A DNA stretch of 64,000 nt from Peromyscus leucopus (Eukaryota > Chordata > Mammalia > Rodentia > Cricetidae): positions 496,001-560,000 of the forward strand of contig NC_051072.1 of assembly GCF_004664715.2 (NCBI RefSeq), written 5' to 3'. Positions within the stretch are counted from its first letter, which is position 1. Each line of letters opens with the position of its first letter. Shown here one piece after another: positions 12,841 through 24,767 of the stretch. Position numbers and translations under genes: made by a program. The notes under the pieces are model-generated. The model saw only the letters and a program-made list of their open reading frames with translations. It was not told the origin of the DNA and did not search any database.

Positions 12841-13976
12841 GAACAATATCAAATGATTGTAACCATTACAACAAGGCCATTGATTGTAACTCACTCCTTA
12901 TTCAACGCCAGAGAATCCATACAGGGGAGAAACCCTACAAGTGTGAAATATGTGGAAAAGCTCTTAGTTCTCAAAAAAACCTATCTATACACCAGAGACT
13001 CCATACTGGAGACAAACCCTATATGTGTAAAGAATGTCATAAGGCATTTAGTACTCGCTCATCACTTTTTATACACCAGAAAATTCATACTGAAGAAAAA
13101 ACGTACAAGTGTGAAGAATGTGGCAAATCATTTTACTATCCTTCAATGCTGAAGCAACATCAAAGAATTCATTCTGGAGAGAAACCCTACAAGTGTGAAG
13201 GATGTGGCAAAGCTTTCTATGATCGTTCATTCCTGAAGCAACATCAAAGAGTTCATTGTGGAAAGAAACCCTACAAGTGTGAAGAATGTGGGAAAACATT
13301 TTCCTCTGCTTCAATCCTTAACAAGCATAAACGTATTCATTCTGGTGAGAAACCCTACAAGTGTGAACTGTGTGGAAAAGGATTTACTAAGCCTTCTGTC
13401 CTTTCTGAGCACAAGATATGTCATACTGGAAAGAAACCCTACAAGTGTGAAGAGTGTGACAGATGTTTTTCCTCTTCTTTAACCCTTAGAAGACATCAAA
13501 GAATCCACTCTGAAGACAATCCCTACAAGTGTGAGGAATGTGGCAGAGCCTTCTACACGCTTTATGCCCTTACTCAGCACAAGTTTGTTCATTCTGGAGA
13601 GAAACCCTACAAGTGTGAAGAGTGTGGCCGATGCTTTTCCTTTTATTCAGTCCTTAGAAGACATGAAATAATTCACTCTGAAGACAGCTCCTACAAGTGT
13701 GGAGAATGTGGCAAAGCCTTTACCAAACTTTGTATATTTACCCAGCACAAATTTGTTCATACTGGGGAGACACCATACAGGTGTGAAGAGTGTGGCAAAG
13801 GATTTTCCAGTCCTTCATATCTTAAGGTACATAAAACTATTCATTCTGAAGAGAATGCCTTCAAGTGTGGAGAATGTGGCAAAGTCTTTGTTAATCATTA
13901 TACCCTTTCTCGACACAAGACAGTTCATACTGGAGAGAAATCCTACAAATGTAATAAAAAGTTTACACTTTTGTAG
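12841..13976 (+). CDS. Gene A exon: C2H2 zinc-finger array, 12 fingers
   Basis: The exon begins after ttttcctcaacag. Its phase joins exactly to the KRAB-B exon, giving a 451-aa protein (1356 nt with stop) when spliced from 6623. Residues 74-105 are a linker with a degenerate finger (DCNHYNKAIDCNSLL). Fingers 1-12 occupy residues 106-441, each exactly 28 residues with CxxC and HxxxH ligands in place. Several linkers deviate from TGEKP (SEDNP, SEENA, TEEKT). The array ends at 13944 in a broken thirteenth finger (YKCNKKFTLL) that has lost three codons and then stops. The likely role is a nuclear sequence-specific DNA-binding repressor; the target is unknown. Fingers 1-8 match gene B one for one. 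Confidence 0.92.
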
Positions 13977-14218
13977 CCTTCAAACACATCAAATAATTCA
14001 TTCTGAATAGAAGGTCCACAGCATGTGCAATGTGGTAAATGCTTTGCTGATGATTCAGACCTTATGCAGCACAAATGAATGCATTGAGTAGGGAAGCCAT
14101 GCACATGTGACGAATTGAGTGCTTTAACATTCAGTCAACACTGTCTACCATCAGTAACGTTCATTCGGCAGTATAACAACCAAACATGAATGGAGTGCCT
14201 GACACAGTGTTTCCTTGT

Positions 14219-14380
14219 TTTTTTTTTTTTTTTTGGTTTTTTGAGACAGGGTTTCTCTGTGTAGCTTTGCGCCTTTCCTGGAACTTGCTTTGGAGACCAG
14301 GCTGGCCTCGAACTCACAGAGATCCGCCTGGCTCTGCCTCCCGAGTGCTGGGATTAAAGGCGTGCGCCACCACCGCCCGG
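14219..14380 (-). mobile_element. B1 SINE, antisense, with perfect target duplication
   Basis: A full B1 in reverse (T tail first, then gagacagggtttctctgtg, ending caccaccgcccgg). It is flanked by tgtttccttg at 14209-14218 and 14381-14390. Confidence 0.95.
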
Positions 14381-15091
14381 TGTTTCCTTGTATCTTAAAT
14401 AACACAACAATTTTCATCCTGAAAATCAAAGCTATAATGTGAAGGATGTGGTGAAGGTTTCAGTTATCATTCAGTTTTGGTTCAACCTCAGTAATTCTCA
14501 CCTGAGAGAAACCCTACTCATGTGCAGAATAGGACCAAGGCTTAGCTGTTCCTCATGCCTGTATAAGTTTTAGAGAATTCATTGTGATGAAGAATCCAAC
14601 AAAAGCAATCAATGTCCAAGTTCTCTAACTGTTTGTCACACTCCAGGATCTGCAGATCCTTCATACTGCAGATACACTCTACACACTCAAAAGCTGTGCC
14701 TAAGCATTTAATAGTAATTCAAGTCTTCATCAGCAACAAAGTGTGACATAGATGAGGAACTGCAGGTGCAGATATCTTGTTAGCTTGCTGCAGATATCCA
14801 CACCACACAACCCAACATTATCTGAAATCTGAAGGACTCTCAGTTAACTATTTGCTTCTCTCTGATTAGTTTTATTACAAGCTTGTGTTCAGGGTGTTTT
14901 CTTGATTTCTAAGTGATGTGAGAGAAGCCAGCCAGGATAACCAGCACCATCCTGTACAGGAATTCCTTGGTTGTGTAAGAATTGTGAGCATGAATCAGAT
15001 GGAGCAAGTCAGAAGGCACTATTCCCTTGTGGTTTCTGCATCACTTTCTGTCCTGGCTTCCCTGGATGAGGAACAATAATTCATAATTTGA

Positions 15092-15097
15092 AATAAA
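15092..15097 (+). promoter_or_regulatory. Candidate poly(A) signal of gene A
   Basis: An AATAAA about 1.1 kb after gene A's stop. It is plausible by position only; the cleavage site and usage are unproven. Confidence 0.25.
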
Positions 15098-15899
15098 CTG
15101 ATTATTCCCCCATGTTGTTTTTAGTACAGTCGTGTGTTGTTTTTAGTCCAGTCCACATTTCTAGTACAGTCTAACAGAAATCAATCTAGGACAGCTGTGA
15201 ATATGGGAAACTTTTCTCTTTTCATAACTCTGTTGTTACCACCCAATGGCATTCGAGAAACAATGTCACAAAGCCTGTAGATGTGTCCAGCTCTACTCTA
15301 GACCTGAGCATCCACACTGCAGAGAAGTAAAAGAATATAACAAATTATTTGTTTCCCCAAGTCAACACCAAAATTTTCAGACTAGAGAGAAACCTGTGAA
15401 ATTGAAGACAGTAGCTATGTGTGGAGCAATTGTTCTAAACACAAACATGAGAATTCTAGGCATGAAGGAAAACTAACACACTCAGTTGATAAGAGGGTTG
15501 ATTTTTCTTCATACCTCAGTATCAGAGAGTTTATTTGGTTTAGGAGTCATATAGGTATAAATAGTGTGACAAAGCCTTAAGAACAATCATTACCCATGAG
15601 TAAATTCATGTTGTAGTGATTCCTATATATAATGACTGGCAGAATCATTTTTCACTGTTTACACCTCACAGCAACATATCAGCTATCATTTAAGGCACCA
15701 TGTTCATGGAAATAGTATAGAAACATCTTTCCTCATGGTTAGTAATGGATCTATCGAAGTGTAGTGAATACATGCTATCAATGACCTAGGAAAGAAGGAA
15801 TGTGTCCTACACGTTGAGCAGGATGGTTGGAGCTTCCTAAGCCCTTCGGGTCAACTGTGTTTCATCAGAGGCCTCTCATACTAAACTGGAGCTTTATGA

Positions 15900-16665
15900 C
15901 TAGGTGTTTGCCATCCAGGATGTTGGTCTTTGGTCTGATTCCATTTATGTCAACAGTATTTTTTTGAAAAGGCTGTCAATTCCAGTTCCTTGTTTTGACA
16001 CTTTTGACAAAAATTACATGTCCATTGCATTAGTCTTTATCTCTTGTTCTTATGTTACATTGTGTTGTGCTGTATGTTTGTATTTATGTGATTCCCATGC
16101 CATCCTTTTCACTATGGCTCTGTAATGCAATTTGACATTAGGGAATATACATCTTTGGTTATTTCTGTTCTTTTGTGTTCTCACATTTTTTCCCCATGTT
16201 CTATGATAGTTTCCATTAGAATTTTTATGTATTGTATTGATTATGTAAATAGTTTTATTAATGTAGACCTTTGTACAACATGAGTTGTACATATCCAGGG
16301 ATATGTTTTTCTCTTTGTAATCTGTTGTCTTCTTTGGATAATGTTTTCAGTATTTTAAAATTTTGTTAGTATAAATCTTTTACCTCCCAGGTTAGGTTTA
16401 TTTCTAGATATTTCTACTTTTTCTTTAGAGATTCTGAATGTACTCTTTTTCCTGATTACTTTCTTAAGAAGTCTACTAATAGTGTATATCAAGTTTAATG
16501 GCTTTTGTAAGTTGATTTTACAAACTAAGGAAATATTTATCAAGTTAAGTTTTAGGCAGAGTCTATGGGTCCATCTAAGTACAGAATTATGATATTTGTA
16601 ATTAGGAATGTTTAATTTCTTCCTTTCCATCTTTTATCCCTTATTTATCTTTTTTTTCTTTCTCT
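15900..16665 (-). mobile_element. Old L1 fragment, antisense
   Basis: T-rich text with phrases typical of reverse-strand mammalian L1, such as cttttacctcccaggttagg followed by tttatttctagatatttc, and a ttgacaaaaattacatgtcc segment. It is strongly diverged with no open frame of note. Confidence 0.5.
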
Positions 16666-16683
16666 CATTAGGAATTGAGTACA

Positions 16684-16793
16684 GCCGGGTATGGTGGTAC
16701 ATACCCTTTTTTGCTGTGTTCAGGAGGGAGAGGCAGGAAGGTCTCTGTTAGTTCCAATCCATCCTGGTCTACATAGTGAGAATTAAAACATAA
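16684..16793 (+). mobile_element. Degenerate B1 SINE
   Basis: Recognisable as gccgggtatggtggtacata followed by a gaggcaggaag-type segment. Diverged and tail-less. Confidence 0.5.
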
Positions 16794-17159
16794 TTGTAAT
16801 GTTTAGTCACCTTATAAATGATTAAATGACTCTCATGTTCCTTAAATTGTATTTATAGTTATCCTAAATACACATGAAATTTATTGACAGAGACAAGATT
16901 GGAAGGAGAGACCAATTTGTATCTCATTCTACAGTCTTCTGATATTATTGAAGTATATCCCAAAACACATATGTCAAGATTAGTTTAAAGTACATAGTTT
17001 AATATGAAATAGTGTTCAAAATCATATATGTTTCTAAAGAGAAATCTGGTTTGGGAAATAGAGTGCTAGCGGTAAATGTGTTAGATGTACAGTACCCTTG
17101 CCCGGCAGGACATCCCCAGGCTCAAGTAGCACCATTTCCCTAGGATAGGACACATGCCG
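16794..17159. other. No gene seen
   Basis: AT-rich intergenic sequence with no supported feature. Confidence 0.5.
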
Positions 17160-18420
17160 TTTGAGACTAAATTGCATACTGGCCACATTACCGGATAAGC
17201 ATGCACAGGGAAAGAAGACTTTCAGAAAGTCTGCTGCTCCTGTCTCCCTCCATCACGTAGGCCAGATCAGAAGACCCTCATTCTCTCTAGGGGAGATGAA
17301 TTACTCCTCATGTCTTACATGGCGGTCAGATGGAGTCACTTGCCCAGTAACAGAGTTTGTACCCACATACGAAATTTCTCAAGCCACAGAGGCAAATACC
17401 CATTACTCTGCCCTTACTGTCTCCCTTTGTGACATATGAGGATGCAGTCAACACAGGATCCTTGTATGTAACCTGCCAGGAGAGTGGTGTGGGACTTACA
17501 CAACAGTGGAATTTGCTGTGCCCTTACTCTGACTTTCAATTTTTGTCCTCCTAACAAAGCCCATTCTAGGATGACGGGTCAATGCATGATACTTTAAGGA
17601 GTCCCCAAAACTGTTTTAAGTAACATAAGACAGAGTTGACCAGGAGGCCAGACAATACAGCGGACTGAACTAGGGATACTCATTTAAATACCAAGCTGCA
17701 GGCACCATCCTGTGAACTCACCTTGTACAACTAAGGGAAAGACTGGCTGAAGAGAAGGAAACCTGTGCTGTAGACTGTTGTGTGATATTTTAATTGTTCT
17801 GACAATAGAGCTTGCTCTGAGTCAGAGGGCAGAACTAGCCATTAGGTGACCAAAATTAACCATAGAGGTTTTGGAGGACTATGGAGAGAGAGGAGACAGG
17901 AAAAAATAAGGCAGGGCTGCAATCTCAGCCCTTTTGGAGGGAGGGATCGGAGAAGTAGGAGGTCACTGGTAGCTTCTTCACAGCTTCTCTGATCATTCAG
18001 GTTCTTACCCCAATATCTGACTCCCCATCTTTTTTATTGATAAAGAATAATTAGACAAACGCTTCAGGAAATATCCAGCCAGACCAGCCTTTCTAAAGCA
18101 CCTTCCAAAGAAGATGGGGACCTGTTCTCCACCCTACTCTCTTTGCAAGCCTGGAGGGTAACGTGTACATGGCAGAAACTTGAGGAATTTAACAGGGGGC
18201 ATTGGCATAAGGGTCACTATGGCCCGTCTTCCCCTTGGACTCAGGGCAATATTGGCAAAACTGCTTCCTATAGGGCTAATCACAACCGCTCCTCAGGACT
18301 GGACTCTTAAGCAAAATTTTACTAACTCTGCTCTATCTCGGTCTAGGGGTCAGGCCCTGTTCATTAACTGGTTGTTAAACTTGGTCAGTTGAAAGATAGC
18401 TTACAAATGATCTGTTTTGG
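17160..18420 (+). mobile_element. ERV-derived relic, sense copy of the 8560-9620 block
   Basis: Bases 17205-17330 match the reverse complement of about 9420-9541. The 71-codon frame at 18180-18392 shares a hydrophobic pattern (ILA..LPIGL) with the minus-strand frame at 8630-8893. The block is interrupted by a B1-bearing repeat (17782-18040). It probably derives from the same ERV family. No intact gene. Confidence 0.45.
17782..18040 (+). repeat. Rodent interspersed repeat, diverged
   Basis: Shares 'cagagggcagaactagccat' and the closing 'tcttaccccaatatctgactcc' with 35870-36295 and, in reverse, with 39611-40150. Probably an LTR-like family; the name is uncertain. Confidence 0.5.
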
Positions 18421-19550
18421 TGGCACCTGACGCTGCCTGTCATAAAGTTTACAGAGGGTTAGCATCATGCTGGGGAGGCATGAAGGATCAAGTGAGAAGA
18501 CTCCCAGAAGGGCTCAGATGCTGAGGGCTAAGGAGCCCTGCATCACTGTAACCTCAGGGAAGAGACAGGGATGGCTTTGCAGAGATGAGATGTGGCCAGA
18601 CTCACCCTGTATTTTCCACTTGGCTTTGCTGTGAGTACAACAGAGGAAGAATGAACAGTGGCTTCTCCACTCTCCTTTACCTCACTCCTACCTCCACAGT
18701 CATGACAGCTGCTTTTATTCCTGATTATCTATTATTATTAAGTTAGGAAAGGAGTATAACAGTCGAATGAACTTGCTGGGTAGAACGTTACAAGACAACA
18801 CATACCTTCTAGAGTTGATTTATTTATAAAACAGTTTTTTAACATGTCTACCTCATGTACACATTAGAGATAAGAGAGAAATGAACAAAGTTCTAATCAG
18901 GAAGAAAGTCTCAGCTTCCATTGTTGTAAATAATAAAGGCTGATTTGTGGAAAGGTCCTGTTTTTAAAAAAATGGCTACGATATGGCCAAAGACATGTGA
19001 AGAAAGATCAGTTTGGTCTGTGTATTTGAGTCACTGTTTTCTTCCTTATAGGAGTCTCTGGAGAGCTAATTATCTTTTTATTCTTGGTCCAGAAAGGAAT
19101 GTTTCCTCACAAATGGAAATATCCTTAATTGGATAAATGTTTTATCCTGAAGGAACACTTTTTCCAAGGTACAGCCTCTGTAGGAAGCATCTCATGAACA
19201 GCTCAAAGTGAATGGTATAGCAGAAACACACAGTCTCTTGAGTAAATATTATAACACAGACACACACTGTCAAGTGACAATTTCTCATTTCTTTTTAATT
19301 TTATGCCCTACTATTTAAAAAGTTTCAAAGAAAAAGATATCACATGTCAAAATTAACAAGAACTCCAAACTATATAACTCATGAAGATATTGCTATACAG
19401 TTATGATGGACATTTAGAGCAGAAGCTGAGGAGTTCACATTGCATTTTACACTGTTTCTTTTGAATAAATTTAATGCACTTCCACACCAGCAAAAAACAA
19501 AATCCACGACAGAGAACAAAAACAAAAACAAAAACAATTATATCCCCCCT
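18421..19550. other. No gene seen
   Basis: Intergenic sequence without recognisable exons. Short open frames look random. Confidence 0.5.
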
Positions 19551-19890
19551 TGTAAAGCAGATTTTTCTGTCCCTCCTGTTAGCTCCCAAATCACGATATG
19601 GAGGCTTATTATTAATTATAAAAGACCAACCGATAACTTATGTTTGTTTCTGACTATCTCTTATAACTTAAATTAACCCATTTCTTTGAATTTACTTTCT
19701 GCCCCTTCACTCAGCCCCATGTTGCTTTCCTACTTCCTGTGTCTGGCTGGAGACTCCTCCTGACTCCGCCCCTTCAGGGTTCTCTCTTCCCTGGAAGTCC
19801 TGCCTAACCCTTGGCTCTTCAGTTTTTGTTTGTTTTTTTAACCACGGACAGTAACCTATTTCACACAGTATAAAGGAATACTCCACTGCA
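19551..19890 (-). mobile_element. Antisense LTR, same family group as 11972-12299
   Basis: In reverse it carries the gggttaatttaagttataag and catatcgtgatttgggagct segments typical of the cricetid LTRs in this window. The boundaries are approximate, with C-rich flanks that could be a target duplication. Confidence 0.7.
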
Positions 19891-19929
19891 CCCCTCTCTT
19901 GTTTTTTGTTTGTTTGATGATTCATCAGC

Positions 19930-20330
19930 TGAAACAACAATAAAGATGATTTATTGTACACAAGTTACACTTGGCCACAGGTGACAACAGAACTGGTCCA
20001 GAATGCCACAGGTCCAGGGCAGGGGAGCAGCTGAACTGTTCTGTTTGTAAGGAAGGTAGTATGTAGGTGAGCAGATGGAGACGTTCCTGGTCACTGAGAC
20101 TTAACCCGACAGCAGCACGCAGTCTAACGATTTGTATGGGCATCACGGCCTTCCGCATCCCTTACCTCTGCTCCTCCAGCCTTCACGGGGCACAAACGAA
20201 CTCACTTGCACTTTCGCCTCATCTTCTCTTGCTCTTCAGCCTGCACATTGGCTTCTTCGTCTACTTTGCTCTCACGGCACAGGGGTTTCAAGGAAGACTG
20301 TGCTAAGGCTGAGTCCTATGTCCTCTCACA
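19930..20330 (-). pseudogene. Possible 3' end of an unidentified mRNA retrocopy
   Basis: On the minus strand a short highly charged C-terminus ending EEQEKMRRKCK stops at 20202. It is followed by about 250 bases of UTR-like sequence and AATAAA (19950-19955) before a T-rich stretch on the + strand. This looks like a 5'-truncated retrocopy, but I do not recognise the parent gene and a clear target duplication was not found. Confidence 0.3.
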
Positions 20331-20588
20331 ACCCATATTCATTGCCTGCTGTCAATCCTTCCTCGCCCCCTAATATGTAGCCTTTAATATCCTCTTTTCT
20401 ATGTTACATGCTGTACCCTATGTAAATTTGTTCACAGGTACATGTGTTGTTGTCTAGGATATGCATATGAGGAAGAACTTACAGTTTTCTCTTTCTGAGA
20501 TTCTGTGATCTCAGTATCATACATTCCAAGTCCTTCAATATTCCTACAAATTTTGTGATTACATTTTTCTTTAGTGCTAGAAAGCATT

Positions 20589-20614
20589 CATATATATATA
20601 TATATATATATATG
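20589..20614. repeat. (AT)n microsatellite
   Basis: About 12 AT units. Confidence 0.9.
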
Positions 20615-20726
20615 CCTTTATTTATAATAAAGTATATATACATGAATATGTTCATGGACACCTATGTTGACTCAGGTCCTTTATTGTTTTGAGTAAAGAA
20701 GCAATAAACATAGGGCACAAATATCT

Positions 20727-20751
20727 CACTTGATCTTAGCCAAGAAGCAAT
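20727..20751 (-). pseudogene. Truncated U2 snRNA retro-fragment
   Basis: The reverse complement reads as the 5' end of U2 (ttgcttct, then ggctaagatcaagtg), with an internal deletion of about 8 bases. It is flanked by near-identical copies of gggcacaaatatctc (20713-20727 and 20753-20768), so it was inserted by retrotransposition. It is far too short to function. Confidence 0.75.
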
Positions 20752-20768
20752 GGGGCACAAAATATCTC

Positions 20769-22452
20769 TATGTTAAAGTGTGAGGTTCCCTGAGCATAGT
20801 CTAGGACTGAAACAGTGAGGACAGTGCAGAGACTTGAGCACTGTTTCCAGTGGTGTGAGGTCACTATGATTGTGAAGGTTCCAGTGGTCACTGCAGCACC
20901 CGGAGTCTATGCTGTGGTGGTGTCAGAGGCCACTTTGGGTCTGTGGCTCTAATCACAGCCTGTAGATAGTAGACTGCACTGCATCTCAAGCTTAGTATCT
21001 GCCGCCAGCAGGCTCATAGGGTCCACGGAGTGACTAAGGATTTGACTCCCCAGTCCCATCTGCACTGACTTCTGAGGCCATGGGACTCAATTCTTGGTTG
21101 CAGGATGCTCTCCTATGGATGTGTGGGTAGGCACTCCTTCTTAATATTTGTGCCCTTTACAGCCTTGCTTCCACAGCAAACCTTACAGGCCAACTGCATA
21201 TTTCAGGCTGAGAGAAATGACTGGATACATGAGAGATTGTCCAATGACCTTGTCCATCTTTCTTTCCTGAAGACATATTAATATTGAATAAGGCCAGCTG
21301 TGATAATTTTGAGTGGACACAGCTGGGGTAATGAAGATGGCAGTTGTTTCACTATGAATTTCCTATGTAAGAGAAGGTTGAATGCAAATTACACAGCAGG
21401 GTAATGTAATAAGTTAGTATTTCCTATGTGCATACTGTTAACCATCTTAACATGTAAGGTTCCTGGTAATTGTATAGAAAACATACGGCAGCTTTTATGG
21501 TTTATACAGCATGTAGAGTTATTTGTCAGAATTGTTATTAAATATGTTTACAGAATCTAACAGAATTTTGCTGAGAGAGCAATGATAAACCTATGATGCT
21601 GTAATTGTTACTGAGAGATTTTAGACAGAGGGTCCCTCCTATCCTCATTATGTATCACCTGCTTTTATTACAGACGCCTTTATTCTAAGAGATGAACATT
21701 AGTAGTCTCCATTCCACATAGGTTCCTGTCAGGTGTTCTGAGGCACACAATGTCTTTTTCTTGGCTGTTTGTTGATCTCCTTTTCCCCTGTCTCAGAGTC
21801 AGGGGACTGACTCAGTTCAGGAGATTTAGACCTTAGAGGCACACATGCTTGGGTCTGACGTCGGGATGCCAAATCCTAGCTTCAGAGTGAAACTTTTCAG
21901 TTTGATAAGACAGCATATGTTCATAGGATTGTAATATTGCCCATACATAAGAGAGAATTGTTTTCTACAATGGGAAAGGTGAAACACAACCAAGAGTGGC
22001 CAGGCTTGTTGGGCGCAGAAACAAAGGCAGATCACAGGCATAAGGCAAAGGAATGTCAGGGACAGAGGGAATATCCTATCTTAGCTACAGGAAGCAGGCT
22101 TCATCAGAAAGTATGAGAGATTTATCAGAAAGAACGGGCATTAGGACCAACGGTAGTTTCTCTAACTTGAGAAACCACACAGGTAACACACACTCTAGTA
22201 CAGGAAACAAGAGGGGCCCAATCCCCATGCCAACTGCGAGTTGGGGCCTCACCTCCCTGGGTGGTTAGGCTTTTTGATACCCAGAGGTCTCAGAAAAGTA
22301 AAAATGTGCAGAGGGAAAGGTCCAAGCTTGCCAACACTGCAGCTCCTGATCAGGAGACTCCCACTGCTACCTCAGGTCGTCCTTCCTGCCTCCACCACAG
22401 GAAATGACCACAAGAAAGCAGCCTACTTCCTGTCTGCTCATCTTGCACTTGA
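20769..22452. other. Intergenic, upstream of unit B
   Basis: No gene seen. Pieces between about 21275 and 21960 resemble sequence at 38560-40620 inside gene B's intron, suggesting an older local duplication. Confidence 0.45.
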
Positions 22453-24437
22453 TTCTGTTATCCAGAATGCATGGATTGTTCACTTCATGAGATCTTGAAT
22501 TACCCAGGAGAGAAACTTCTCCTACTGTAGATTATTGAGGCCAGAAGACCCTCTCGTAACACGTGTTCCTTCATAGTTTGGGAGTAGGCCTTTGACAGTA
22601 AACAGTGCTGAACAGAAGCATTCATTGCTCCCTCACTCATGAATTTGTTTGTGATATGACCAACAGCAATTTCCACTGAAGGGAAACATCCCATCCTGGA
22701 GGGGGCCTCATTAAACTCAGGAAGTAAGCATGTGATAGGTATGGGGAATTCCTGGATATTTCCAGGACTCACAGAACCCTCACTGCTCATAGCTACATAA
22801 ACAGTAAGGACTGTAGGAGAGGAGACGTCCTCATCAGTGGAGCTCCCTGCAAGTCACACACTGAGCTCAAGGCAGGCAAAGTTCCTGAGTTCTTACCCAG
22901 AGTCCACTCAGATTTTTAGTACTGTTGATGTTACTGCTTTGAGTTGTGTGTGTTCCTATTCTAATCCCGTATCTGTGATCCTGTCTGCACTCCCAGTAAT
23001 AGACCATGTGAAATCAGCTAGCTGTAAATGTCAGAGAGATTAACTCCAATATGGGAAATCCTGGCAATTTGTACTGACTGCACATTAATGTGCTCAGAGC
23101 CAAGAGCACATCCATGGAAGTCTCTGTGTTGTGGAAGTGCAATTACATTTGAAAGGTGAAGGCCCATTGTAGGGGCTGATGAAAAAACTACACTTCTAGG
23201 AAAGTTTCTCAGTGTCAGCACCCAAAGAACGAGGAAACTGTGCTATGGAGCTGACACTGTCCCAAGATGGAAGCAGAACATGACATCACTGTACTAGATG
23301 TGTAGACACTGAGGGACAACAGGTAGGTCAACATGGTGCTTCGCAGCAGTATTAAGAGAAGTTTCACCATATTAATTGATCAGATGTCCTGTGTCCCTCC
23401 TAACAGTCCCTGTGGGGTCACAATTCATGGGACATGCAGATGATAGCTAAGTGGGTTTAGAACTGAACCATATATTCATGGTAGAAGTATAGGAAACTAG
23501 ACTGTGTTTAGATAGTTTAAACTATCTGTGCTTCAGTCCTGATTGAATGACCCAGGACCAGTGACCCTTCACTAGGGAGATAAGCATGAGCTCCTAGCAC
23601 ACAGGTGGTGAATATGGACCTGCATTTGTGTTAAACCATGGAGACACTGGTAAAATTCTAGTAGAGCTCTCACAAAAACTAAATGGTTTACAGAGATTAC
23701 TAGTTGAAAGTTTTCAAGGAAAGAAGTACAGGTGGAAAACTCCTGAGATGGATTATGGGAGATCTTTGTAAGTAAGTGTCAGAGAAGTGGACATTTAACT
23801 TTGTTCAGTGATTATGCTGTCTCTGTGTCCCTCACCAATCCTCTACACTGTAGGGATTCCAATGTTCACACAAAACTGTTTTCCAAATTGTGGGGTCAAA
23901 TCCATGTATGGCTCACACAGAGTGTCAGTACAGAGGAAGAAGGATTATTTATTTATTCGTAGGACTTCATGTGAAGACAAAGCAGACATTATACTCAACT
24001 GCTTTAACCCGTCTTTGTTTGGACTTTTCATTTTTACTTAGATACAGGGTCTCTTTAAATTTCCCAGTTCAGCCTTTCATTCCGGGTCCATTTGTCAAGT
24101 AACCGCTGAGGAGGTAGGAGCAAGGTGTCACATACCACGGCTGGTTTGAACACATCTTTAAAAGATACTTCTCATTCCTACATTAGTGTATTGCTTGGTT
24201 ATTTTAAAGTAAAACTGAGTCAATGTGATTTTTAAACACTGTAGTAATATTAAAATCACAGTATATGGACAAGAAAACTTACAAGGCTAATATCTCTGTC
24301 AAAGGCTCGACTCACAATAATAATCTAGTGTTGTGGAACTGGAAGTGAACACCAGCCTCACTTCCTAGGGATGTCCTGCTGACTAGCTTCTTCCTCCAAT
24401 GCTCCACAGCAGGTAGCCAGATACAAATCCAGAAACT
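22453..24437 (+). repeat. Left part of duplication unit B (matches unit C)
   Basis: Starts at the shared ttatccagaatgcatggatt and runs collinear with 50806-53330 up to the promoter block, with indels. It is non-coding. Confidence 0.8.
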
Positions 24438-24439
24438 CT

Positions 24440-24767
24440 AGAAATCTCCATACCTGGATTCTGGGAATTCGTTCATACAGACTTCTGGGAAATGTAGTCT
24501 TTGGGACTGTGACATCACAGGAAGCCATCTAGGAAATCCCTGTCTGGCTTTTCGTCTACACACGTGAGTCTCCCTCAAAGTTTGGCAAAAGTCGTGTCCT
24601 AATGTGAATTCCAGTTGCGTCTCTGACATGGAGGTTGGTCCAGGGTGCAGCGCAGCGTGAGGCACTCTGCGGGGTGCGGGGGTCGGTCTTGGAGGGAGCG
24701 GAACTGGGTTGGGTGGGAGGGCGGAAGAAGCTGCCTTGGGGGTGCTGTGCTGAACTGGCTGGGTCAC
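24440..24767 (+). promoter_or_regulatory. Gene B promoter and probable first exon
   Basis: A GC-rich, CpG-containing block unlike its AT-rich surroundings, repeated upstream of gene C at 53315-53644. It contains a ZNF143-like site and a CRE-like TGACATCA (24510-24517). A donor-like CAC|GTGAGG at 24767 would end a non-coding first exon, as is usual for KRAB zinc-finger genes. It lies 6.8 kb before the KRAB-A exon of gene B. Exact start and splice are inferred. Confidence 0.6.
24481..24500 (-). promoter_or_regulatory. ZNF143-like site in gene B promoter
   Basis: The reverse strand reads agactacatttcccagaagt, close to the ACTACAnTTCCC core known for ZNF143. The 20-mer is identical in gene C's promoter. 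Confidence 0.6.

Larger units (their letters stand above)
13977..15475 (+). pseudogene. Decayed zinc fingers 3' of gene A
   Basis: Past the stop, finger-like sequence continues in broken frames: a finger tail at 13976-14010, one around 14020-14110, one around 14440-14510, and weak traces at 15246-15475 where TREKP-like linker text survives. Stops and frameshifts are frequent. A B1 element interrupts the tract at 14219-14380. The tract shows that the ancestral array was longer. It would now be 3' untranslated or intergenic. Confidence 0.65.

Noticed and set aside
12751..13152. Open frame of 133 codons overlapping the start of gene A's finger exon
   Set aside because: It is in the wrong phase for the KRAB splice and gives no fingers in frame. 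It is a shadow of the repeated finger sequence, like the similar frames at 13258, 13699, 47984, 48575, 62896 and 63238.
20727..20751. Functional U2 snRNA gene
   Set aside because: Only about 25 of roughly 190 bases are present, with an internal deletion and no promoter elements.
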